Below are positions 6,664-13,828 of a stretch of 45,512 nucleotides of DNA, one piece after another. The stretch is from an uncultured Methylobacter sp. (GTDB lineage Bacteria; Pseudomonadota; Gammaproteobacteria; Methylococcales; Methylomonadaceae), in contig CAILCX010000031.1 of the NCBI GenBank assembly GCA_903832775.1, positions 1 to 45,512 of the forward strand, given 5' to 3'. The stretch's first letter is position 1; each line of letters starts with the position of its first letter. Made by a program: the position numbers and the translations under genes. A model generated the notes under the pieces. That model was given only the letters and a program-made list of their open reading frames with translations, had not been told where the DNA came from and made no database searches.

Positions 6664-8424
6664 ATGAATAACTGCAAGTTTCTCGATAAACCGCCACGCT
6701 TTTTATTTTTCACCGGTAAAGGCGGCGTCGGGAAAACATCAATTGCTTGCGCCACGGCCATACAACTGGCCGATGCAGGACTACAGGTACTATTGGTAAG
6801 TACCGACCCGGCATCAAACGTTGGCCAGGTTTTTGGCATTAGTATCGGCAACCATATTACGCCTGTTGAAATTGTCCCAGGTCTGGCGGCGCTGGAAATC
6901 GATCCACAAGCCGCCGCGCAAGATTATCGAGATCGCATCGTTGGTCCGGTAAGAGGGATTTTGCCTGATACGGTCGTGAAAGGCATTGAAGAACAGCTGT
7001 CCGGTGCTTGCACAACCGAGATCGCAGCGTTTGACGAATTCACCGCTTTATTGACAAACTCGGCATTGACCGCTGACTACCAACATATCATTTTTGACAC
7101 GGCTCCGACCGGTCATACTATCCGCCTATTGCAACTACCAGGAGCTTGGTCTGGCTTTCTGGACGAAGGTAAAGGTGACGCTTCTTGTCTCGGGCCCTTA
7201 GCCGGACTGGAAAAACAACGTAGTCAATATCAAGCGGCTTTCAAGGCTTTGGCCGATCCTCAAAAGAGTCGCTTAATATTGGTGGCTCGTGCACAAAAAG
7301 CCACCTTACGCGAAGTGGCTCGAACCCATCAGGAATTGGATACAATCGGCTTATCGCAGCAATATTTGGTTGTTAATGGTATTTTGCCACAAACTGAAGC
7401 AATACAAGATCCTTTAGCAACCGCTATTTGTAAGCGCGAACAACAAGCATTGACTGAAATGCCAGAAGTTCTTAAGACACTACCCATTGACCGAATTGAG
7501 CTGAAACCATTTAACTTAGTCGGATTGGATACGCTACGGCAATTATTTACAACAGCCACTCCAGCCAAGATGCCGGATGTTGCTAGCCATCAATCCATTG
7601 ATGTTCCGAGCCTGTCCAATTTGATCGATGAAATTGCCATCGATGGTCATGGCTTGGTGATGCTCATGGGCAAAGGCGGTGTTGGAAAAACCACATTAGC
7701 TGCTGCTGTAGCCGTGAGCATCGCAGAACGCGGCTTTCCGGTTCATCTCACCACCTCAGATCCCGCTGCCAATTTAATCGAAACCTTAAATGGCTTACTG
7801 AATAATCTGACTGTTAGTCGAATTGATCCCCATGCAGAAACCGAACTTTATCGACAACAGGTGTTAAAAACTAAAGGTGCACAACTGGATACTCAGGGCC
7901 GTGCGTTATTGGAAGAAGATTTACGCTCACCCTGCACCGAAGAAATCGCCGTGTTCCAGGCCTTTTCGCGGGTTATCCGTGAAGCGGGCAAAAAATTTGT
8001 GGTAATGGATACCGCTCCGACCGGTCATACCTTGTTGCTTCTGGATGCCACAGGCGCCTATCACCGCGAAGTCACTCGGCAAATGGACAGTGGCGCTCCT
8101 TACCTGACACCGATGATGCAGTTGCAAGATTCAAAGCAAACCAAGGTTTTGCTGGTGACGTTAGCGGAAAAAACACCGGTATTGGAAGCAGCCAATTTGC
8201 AGACTGATCTTCGTCGCGCCGGGATTGAGCCCTGGGCCTGGGTGATAAACAACAGCGTCGCCGCGACAACCGTCCATTCGCCGTTGCTTCAGCAACGTGC
8301 TGCTAATGAATTAGCTGAAATCGATACTGTCACTAATCAATATGCCCAACGATTTGCCGTCGTACCGCTAATGCAAGAAGAGCCGGTGGGCGTTGCGCGT
8401 TTACTGAAACTGGCAACAAAATAA
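6664..8424 (+). CDS. arsA: ArsA arsenite-stimulated ATPase
   Basis: 586 residues, a tandem duplication of two ATPase halves as in E. coli ArsA. Each half has a deviant Walker A motif: GKGGVGKTS at about 18-26 and GKGGVGKTT at about 336-344. Each also has a switch/signature DTAPTGHT (about 145-152, repeated in the second half). Metalloid site cysteines are present at C116 (GACTTEI), C175 (DASCLG) and C424 (SPCTEEI), matching C113/C172/C422 of E. coli. It takes arsenite from ArsD and energises extrusion. ArsA is best known with ArsB; here the operon permease is ACR3, a combination also seen elsewhere. Confidence 0.96.
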   Translation: MNNCKFLDKPPRFLFFTGKGGVGKTSIACATAIQLADAGLQVLLVSTDPASNVGQVFGISIGNHITPVEIVPGLAALEIDPQAAAQDYRDRIVGPVRGILPDTVVKGIEEQLSGACTTEIAAFDEFTALLTNSALTADYQHIIFDTAPTGHTIRLLQLPGAWSGFLDEGKGDASCLGPLAGLEKQRSQYQAAFKALADPQKSRLILVARAQKATLREVARTHQELDTIGLSQQYLVVNGILPQTEAIQDPLATAICKREQQALTEMPEVLKTLPIDRIELKPFNLVGLDTLRQLFTTATPAKMPDVASHQSIDVPSLSNLIDEIAIDGHGLVMLMGKGGVGKTTLAAAVAVSIAERGFPVHLTTSDPAANLIETLNGLLNNLTVSRIDPHAETELYRQQVLKTKGAQLDTQGRALLEEDLRSPCTEEIAVFQAFSRVIREAGKKFVVMDTAPTGHTLLLLDATGAYHREVTRQMDSGAPYLTPMMQLQDSKQTKVLLVTLAEKTPVLEAANLQTDLRRAGIEPWAWVINNSVAATTVHSPLLQQRAANELAEIDTVTNQYAQRFAVVPLMQEEPVGVARLLKLATK

Positions 8425-8453
8425 ATCATCAATCTCCAAACTAGAGACTCACT

Positions 8454-8885
8454 ATGAAACGCTTTCATATCCATATCGCTGTCGATGATCTTGAACAGAA
8501 TATTCATTTTTACAGCGCCCTATTTCAGAGCGAACCTACCATCCATGAAATCGATTACGCCAAATGGATGCTGGACGATCCACGCATCAACTTTGCCATA
8601 TCTAATCGTGGACGCAAAACGGGACTTGATCACTTGGGTATTCAAGTCGAATCCACGGATGAACTTGAGCTTGTACAACAAGGATTAACCGCTGCTGCTT
8701 TGCCCGTTGTATCGCAAAAACAGGCCTCCTGTTGTTATGCCGAATCCGACAAATACTGGACAGTCGATCCACAAGGCATTGCCTGGGAAGCTTTTCACTC
8801 ATTAAATGCCATTCCAATGTTTGGTGAAGATGATGTTATACAACTGGAACCCGTTTCGAGCTGCTGTAAACCATCGCAAAAATAA
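8454..8885 (+). CDS. arsI: ArsI/CadI-family VOC metalloenzyme, candidate C-As lyase
   Basis: 143 residues of the vicinal-oxygen-chelate (glyoxalase/dioxygenase) fold. Candidate Fe(II) ligands are H5 (or H7), H60 (GLDHLGIQV) and E112 (AWEAF). A vicinal pair, C93-C94 (SCCYAESDKYW), matches the trivalent organoarsenical site of Thermomonospora ArsI. The C-terminus adds another CC pair. ArsI cleaves the C-As bond of methylarsenite or trivalent aromatic arsenicals, giving arsenite that the rest of the operon can export. The family also holds CadI proteins of unclear function, so activity is inferred from the conserved residues and the operon position between arsA and acr3. Confidence 0.85.
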   Translation: MKRFHIHIAVDDLEQNIHFYSALFQSEPTIHEIDYAKWMLDDPRINFAISNRGRKTGLDHLGIQVESTDELELVQQGLTAAALPVVSQKQASCCYAESDKYWTVDPQGIAWEAFHSLNAIPMFGEDDVIQLEPVSSCCKPSQK

Positions 8886-8918
8886 TCATACCTTCAACCC
8901 CTTGATCTGGAGACACTA

Positions 8919-9980
8919 ATGAGCACACCAATCTGTCCTAATGCCCGCTTATCTTTTCTTGATCGTTATCTGACGCTATGGATTTTTATCGCAATGGCAA
9001 TCGGTGTCGGTATCGGCTTTGCTTTTCCGATTGAAGTTAAGAGTTTTAATAGTGCAGTTTCGGTCGGCACGACCAATATCCCGATTGCTATTGGTTTGAT
9101 TCTGATGATGTATCCGCCATTGGCCAAAGTACATTACGAGGAACTCGGGGATGTATTTCGCAATTGGCGAATATTGTCGATTTCACTCGTACAAAACTGG
9201 ATTATCGGTCCCGTATTGATGTTTGCCCTGGCTATACTGTTTCTGCGCGATTACCCTGAATACATGACAGGACTTATCCTGATTGGCCTGGCACGTTGCA
9301 TTGCGATGGTGATCGTCTGGAACGAATTGGCAAAAGGCGATAACGACTACGCCGCTGGCTTGGTGGCCTTTAACAGTGTATTCCAGGTGCTGTTTTACAG
9401 TGTTTATGCCTGGCTGTTTATTACGGTATTACCACCGTTATTCGGCATGCAAGGCAGTCTGGTCGCTATCACAATAGGTGAAATTGCCAAAAGCGTGTTC
9501 ATCTATCTGGGCATTCCCTTCATTGCCGGCTTCGCCAGTCGCTTTATTTTAATCAAAGCCAAAAGTAAGGACTGGTATCAAAACAACTTCGTACCGAAAA
9601 TAAGCCCACTGACGCTCATAGCTCTCTTGTTTACCATCGTCGTGATGTTTTCGCTGAAAGGTGAACTGATTGTGCAATTACCAATGGACGTGGTTCGCAT
9701 TGCAATTCCGCTTTTGATTTATTTTGTGGTGATGTTTTTGCTCAGCTTTGCGATGGGTAAAGCCATTGGCGCGGATTATGGCAAGACCACGACACTGGCC
9801 TTTACCGCAGCAAGTAACAATTTCGAGTTGGCGATTGCAGTAGCCGTAGCTGTGTTTGGAATCAATAGTGGCGCAGCTTTTGCTGCGGTAATCGGGCCAT
9901 TGATCGAAGTGCCGGTGATGATCTCGCTGGTGAACGTAGCCTTTTTCTTTCGAAAGCATGCCTATACTTATACAAGCTGA
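8919..9980 (+). CDS. acr3: ACR3 arsenite efflux permease
   Basis: 353 residues and about ten transmembrane helices, the standard length for ACR3 (bile/arsenite/riboflavin transporter superfamily). The essential cysteine is C127 in [13 protein letters not shown] and the conserved glutamate is E303 in [18 protein letters not shown], both ACR3 hallmarks. It exports As(OH)3 using the proton gradient, possibly helped by ArsA. A clear GGAG sits before the ATG. It is the last gene of the ars operon; I see no strong terminator after it. Confidence 0.95.
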   Translation: MSTPICPNARLSFLDRYLTLWIFIAMAIGVGIGFAFPIEVKSFNSAVSVGTTNIPIAIGLILMMYPPLAKVHYEELGDVFRNWRILSISLVQNWIIGPVLMFALAILFLRDYPEYMTGLILIGLARCIAMVIVWNELAKGDNDYAAGLVAFNSVFQVLFYSVYAWLFITVLPPLFGMQGSLVAITIGEIAKSVFIYLGIPFIAGFASRFILIKAKSKDWYQNNFVPKISPLTLIALLFTIVVMFSLKGELIVQLPMDVVRIAIPLLIYFVVMFLLSFAMGKAIGADYGKTTTLAFTAASNNFELAIAVAVAVFGINSGAAFAAVIGPLIEVPVMISLVNVAFFFRKHAYTYTS

Positions 9981-10234
9981 TGGCAACATCGATTATCATA
10001 GAAGGAATAATCTTGCTTTCTGAGCTATCTTGCAAGGTGAAATCTGATTTTAAAGAACAAGTAAAATTGCTTTTAAACCCGAAATCCCAGCTATTTGAGA
10101 AATCCGAAGTCGTGACCGCATAAGGTATAACCACTTTGATGGTATAGAATAAGTCTGTTTGCAATTAAAATAAAAAAAGAGCAAGACGATGGGGGCACAT
10201 AATTACAACTAACCGAACCAAACACCTCAGCACA

Positions 10235-12571
10235 TTGCGTCGCAAAGCAGAAGCGATGGCCAATAATGATGTAGTTGAATCGCCTGATGAAATGCAACGC
10301 GCACTCCATGATCTCCGCGTTCATCAAATCGAACTTGAAATGCAAAATGAGGAATTACGTAGATTACAACTGGAACTGGATGCAACTCGGCAACGTTATT
10401 TTGATCTTTATAATTTTGCGCCTGCCGGCTATCTGGTCCTTAGCGAACAAGGTCTGATTTTACAAGTTAACCTTGCAGCGGCCTCTTTAGTAGCTACACC
10501 CAGAGCAGATCTGTTCATGCAACCGCTCCACAAATTTATCTTTAGTGCAGACCAGGACAGCTTTTACTTACATCATAAACAACTCATTAATACGGGTTAT
10601 CCACAATCATATGATTTACGGATGGTGACGAACGAAGGTACACAATTTTGGGCTAATCTGGCCGCGACCTTTACCCGAGATAGCGACGAGCAACCCTTAC
10701 TCCGCGTGGTTCTGAGCGATATTACTGCACGAAAGCAAGCAGAAGTTGCTATTCAGATGAGCGAAGCGGCCAAACAGGATATTCTCAATTCTATTTCTGC
10801 CCATATTGCTGTTTTGGATCATGACGGAGTAATTTTGGCCGTTAATGATCCGTGGCGACGATTTGCCCAAGAAAACAGTATTGCGTTTAGTAGTTCATTA
10901 TCAACGACCGATGTTGGAACTAATTACCTGTTGGCTTGCCAACCCGTGGAAACCGGTCTTGCAACGAAAGAGATAATGATTGCTCATGATGGCATCCAGG
11001 CAGTACTGGATCGCAGTCAGCCCAGCTTTAGCCTTGAATATCCCTGTCATTCCAGACTGGAACAACGCTGGTTCTGCATGAGCGTTACACCTCTTGGTGC
11101 AACGAAACAAGGTGGCGTTGTCATTACTCACACTAACATTACTCAGCGTAAGCAGGCAGAATTGGCCGTACTTGCGACTCAGGAGCAGTTGGAATCAATG
11201 ACATCACAAGTGCCGGGCGTAGTTTATCAGTTCGTTCTAACTGTTTCGGGCGCCTGGCAATTTCTCTACATTAGCAAAGGTATTGAAGAGCTTTACGAAG
11301 TTGCCTCTGACGATGTAATTCGAGATTTTAGTGTGTTAACGAAGTACATACTTGCAGAAGATAAGGCCGCACATCAAGAGGCCGTTGAGAATTTGGCACA
11401 AAATCCATGTCAATGGGAGCACCAGCATCGTATCAGAACACCGAGCGGTAAAATAAAATGGATATTGGGACGAGCTAATCCCAAGCGGCAAACTGACGGC
11501 AGTATTTTATGGAGTGGTTTTTTAACTGACATTACAGAACAAAAGCGGGCTGAAGTGGATATTAAGGAAAGTGAACAGCGTTACCGTGCGTTTTTAGAGG
11601 ATGCCAGTGATACTATCTTGATTGTTGATATGAACGGTAACATTGAAGAAGTCAACCGTTCGGGGGAGTTGCTACTGGGATATACGAAAGAGGATCTTCG
11701 CGGAATGAACATGACACAAATTCATCCCGCTAGCGAGATGTCTAAAGTCAAAAGAGAATTCAAGGAAATCGTAACAAACGGAAGTATTTCAAGTGTCGAA
11801 ACAAAAATTCTGCGGAAAAACGGTCAGATGGTTGATGTCGAAATTCGACCTACGTTAATAAAAATAGGTGGACGAGTTTTGGTACAAGGCATTTTTATCG
11901 ATCTTACCGAGCGCAAGCACTTTGAAGATGAACGGATAGCGCACGAAATATTACTGCGATCCGTATTGGTGCGAGAAGTGCATCACCGCATTAAAAATAA
12001 CCTGCAAGGCATTACCGGGATGTTACGTCAATTTATTCAAACACACCCTGAAACAGCAATCCCTATTAATCAGGCTATCAGCCAGGTGCAAAGTATTTCT
12101 GTCATACACGGATTGCAAGGTCGCGCATTTACCTCGTCGGTGCGCGCCTGTGAACTTACGGCCGCCATCGCGTCGGGCATCGAGGCGCTGTGGCAAAAAT
12201 CGATTCTTGTTGAAATTCCCGAAGGATGGATACCTTGTATCATAACTGAAGCGGAAGCAGTACCGCTGGCGCTGGTATTGAACGAGTTGATATTAAATGC
12301 AGTCAAGCATAGCCCTAAACATGAGCAGGTGAGAATTAATCTTAGCCATAAACCGCATTCCGCTTCGCTTCGATTGGATATTGAAAATATGGGACATCTA
12401 CCTGCAGGTTTCGGATTGGAGGACGCGACCAGCTTTGGCACCGGCTTGCAACTCGCTGTATCATTGTTGCCCAGAGCTGGTGCAAGCTTGACTTGGACCC
12501 AGCAGAGCGGTTCTGTTATTACCACCTTGGACTTGGATGATCCTGTTATTAAACTGGAAGCAAGCACATGA
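10235..12571 (+). CDS. Multi-PAS HisKA_2 sensor histidine kinase
   Basis: About 778 residues, cytosolic with no membrane segment. It has an N-terminal coiled coil (LRVHQIELEMQNEELRR) and four PAS/PAC units (about 45-165, 175-300, 315-435, 445-560). The dimerisation/phosphotransfer region is of the HisKA_2 type, with the phospho-His at 583-584 (REVHHRIKNNLQG). The ATPase domain has N-box LNELILNAVKHS and G-box SFGTGLQL. Its stop overlaps the ATG of the REC-ANTAR gene (ATGA), so they are a two-component pair, as known for HisKA_2-ANTAR systems. The start is unclear: 10235 is a TTG and the next in-frame ATG is 10256. A well-placed ATG at 10189 is in another frame and stops after seven codons. 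Confidence 0.88.
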   Translation: MRRKAEAMANNDVVESPDEMQRALHDLRVHQIELEMQNEELRRLQLELDATRQRYFDLYNFAPAGYLVLSEQGLILQVNLAAASLVATPRADLFMQPLHKFIFSADQDSFYLHHKQLINTGYPQSYDLRMVTNEGTQFWANLAATFTRDSDEQPLLRVVLSDITARKQAEVAIQMSEAAKQDILNSISAHIAVLDHDGVILAVNDPWRRFAQENSIAFSSSLSTTDVGTNYLLACQPVETGLATKEIMIAHDGIQAVLDRSQPSFSLEYPCHSRLEQRWFCMSVTPLGATKQGGVVITHTNITQRKQAELAVLATQEQLESMTSQVPGVVYQFVLTVSGAWQFLYISKGIEELYEVASDDVIRDFSVLTKYILAEDKAAHQEAVENLAQNPCQWEHQHRIRTPSGKIKWILGRANPKRQTDGSILWSGFLTDITEQKRAEVDIKESEQRYRAFLEDASDTILIVDMNGNIEEVNRSGELLLGYTKEDLRGMNMTQIHPASEMSKVKREFKEIVTNGSISSVETKILRKNGQMVDVEIRPTLIKIGGRVLVQGIFIDLTERKHFEDERIAHEILLRSVLVREVHHRIKNNLQGITGMLRQFIQTHPETAIPINQAISQVQSISVIHGLQGRAFTSSVRACELTAAIASGIEALWQKSILVEIPEGWIPCIITEAEAVPLALVLNELILNAVKHSPKHEQVRINLSHKPHSASLRLDIENMGHLPAGFGLEDATSFGTGLQLAVSLLPRAGASLTWTQQSGSVITTLDLDDPVIKLEAST

Positions 12572-13173
12572 ATGTAAACACCAACACTAAATACCATCTT
12601 CTGCTTGTCGATGATGATCGACTGGTACTCATGACTCTTGCACAAGGCTTGGCCACGGCGGGCTACAAGGTCAGTACAGCAGAATCGGCAGACGATGCAG
12701 AAGCCTTATTGGCCAGTGGTGAGCGGCCAGATCTTGCCATTCTTGATATCAGCATGCCTGGCAAGAGCGGCTTACAGCTTGCGGAACGATTACGTTTACT
12801 TGATCATATTCCTTTTATGTTTCTGACCGCTTATAACGATCGTGAAAATGTCGAGCGTGCCGCTTCCAGCGGTTCACTCGGCTATCTGGTAAAGCCGATT
12901 GATACGCAGCAATTAGTGCCGAGTATTGAGTCTGCTCTGGCTCGTGCCGGGGAACTACGAAAGCTCAGGACTACCGGGCAGCAGTTGCAAAGCGCCCTGG
13001 ATAGTGAACGGGAAATCAGTATTGCCATAGGCATCACCATGGTTAAATATACATTGGGTCGAAAAGCAGCCTTTGAACTGTTACGCAAAACGGCACGCAG
13101 TCAGCAACACAAGTTGGCAGAATTTGCCAAGGACGTTATCAAAGCCAGTGAAATCCAAAATCTTATGGATTAA
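12568..13173 (+). CDS. REC-ANTAR response regulator (RNA antiterminator)
   Basis: 201 residues. The receiver domain (about 8-125) has the acidic pocket VDDDR, phospho-acceptor D60 (AILDISMPG), T87 and K109 (LVKPI). A coiled linker leads to an ANTAR domain (about 140-195, ISIAIGITMVKYTLGRKAAFELL and a terminal helix). ANTAR domains bind paired RNA stem-loops with hexanucleotide loops and prevent transcription termination, as in NasR, AmiR and EutV. It overlaps the upstream kinase gene by four bases, so that kinase is its likely partner. Its RNA targets are not identified; two hairpins with six-base loops lie just downstream. Confidence 0.93.
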   Translation: MNVNTNTKYHLLLVDDDRLVLMTLAQGLATAGYKVSTAESADDAEALLASGERPDLAILDISMPGKSGLQLAERLRLLDHIPFMFLTAYNDRENVERAASSGSLGYLVKPIDTQQLVPSIESALARAGELRKLRTTGQQLQSALDSEREISIAIGITMVKYTLGRKAAFELLRKTARSQQHKLAEFAKDVIKASEIQNLMD

Positions 13174-13190
13174 CGAAATAGTTGACTGCG

Positions 13191-13208
13191 CTTTGGACTA
13201 AGCCAAAG
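13191..13208 (+). promoter_or_regulatory. Hairpin with hexaloop after the ANTAR gene
   Basis: CTTTGG (13191-13196), loop ACTAAG, CCAAAG (13203-13208): a perfect six-pair stem with a six-base loop, 18 bases after the ANTAR stop codon. The loop begins with A as in ANTAR target loops but has A, not G, at position four, so it does not meet the published consensus. It may simply be part of the operon end. Confidence 0.35.
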
Positions 13209-13220
13209 TTGTTTAAAAAA

Positions 13221-13254
13221 CGAGAGTGCAACAGCTTTAACTGTTTTACTCCCG
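13221..13254 (+). terminator. Probable terminator hairpin after the kinase-ANTAR operon
   Basis: A 14-position stem (13221-13234 with 13241-13254; 12 pairs including one G-U, two mismatches) with loop CTTTAA. It is followed by the T-rich TATTTTATTATT. The stem and T-rich tail support rho-independent termination. Together with the preceding hairpin it makes a two-hairpin arrangement with six-base loops. Confidence 0.5.
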
Positions 13255-13481
13255 CAGTATTTTATTATTACGAGGCCTAATTTAATGAAAGTTAGGTAGA
13301 TACCTATATCACACCGGCGCATATATTCAACTAAGTATTTATACGTCTTGCACTAAGATAATTATTCTTATATTATTCAATTAATTTTTTAGATTGGTTA
13401 GGCTGTTTTGCCAATTAAGCCAGCAAATTAAAAAATAATTTCGGTTTGCCCCCGTCCCCGGCACCGACTCAGTGAGACCCA

Positions 13482-13567
13482 GAACACGTCTCGTTAAACT
13501 ACCCGTAATGATTTTTCATATACGGTAATTGACGATTTGCCTTAACAGGCAGGAGACGAGTGTGTTC
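13482..13567 (+). ncRNA. Candidate structured leader enclosing a Shine-Dalgarno
   Basis: An outer stem pairs GAACA (13482-13486) with TGTTC (13563-13567) and CGTCTC (13487-13492) with GAGACG (13553-13558), leaving a four-base bulge. Inside are a hairpin CCGTAATGA / TCAT-A-TACGG (13503-13525, one bulged A, loop TTTT) and GCCT-TAAC-AGGC (13539-13550). AGGAG at 13551-13555 overlaps the outer stem, so the fold would hide a ribosome site. I see no match to the c-di-GMP-I/II riboswitch consensus. The fold was found by eye and has no covariation support. Confidence 0.35.
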
Positions 13568-13648
13568 AACCCGCTAAAATACGCTATACCAATCAATACC
13601 CGCACAGGTAGAAGTTTCCTATATTGGCGACGTTCTGCTTGTTTATGA
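13562..13648 (+). CDS. Possible 28-residue leader peptide
   Basis: A GTG at 13562 lies six bases after AGGAG (13551-13555), a textbook ribosome site. It opens a 28-codon frame (FNPLKYAIPINTRTGR... to SACL) ending in TGA at 13646-13648. The peptide is basic (four Arg, one Lys) and has no recognised family. It lies 180 bases before the GGDEF-EAL gene. It could be a leader peptide whose translation is governed by the surrounding fold, or chance. Confidence 0.2.
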   Translation: MFNPLKYAIPINTRTGRSFLYWRRSACL

Positions 13649-13828
13649 GGATCTGTACCAACATTCTGATCTATATCCAACTCCGTTATTCCGGATGGTC
13701 TTCACTCGAAAACGGTCTGCCGGGATTTCTTCAGGTTACTTTACATCTGTGTCAAACCATTTTATGCCGTAATTCCGGCTGTAGAAAACATTCAAGCTTG
13801 TCGTTGATTGCCGATATAGGTCGTCATT

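Larger units (their letters stand above)
13174..13828. other. Long intergenic region with RNA-structure signals
   Basis: About 655 bases between the ANTAR gene and the GGDEF-EAL gene. It holds the two hairpins above, an AT-rich middle (about 13260-13440) that probably carries promoters, a folded region at 13482-13567, a short frame at 13562-13648, and about 180 further bases. In those last bases no frame looks convincingly coding. The nominal 70-codon frame ending at 13836 runs into the next gene and is not protein-like. Confidence 0.5.

Noticed and set aside
9678-10345. Minus-strand frames opposite the acr3 end and kinase start
   Set aside because: They overlap well-supported genes and show no domain.
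13441-13570. c-di-GMP riboswitch before the GGDEF-EAL gene
   Set aside because: The conserved GEMM core sequences are not present; only a generic fold is seen.
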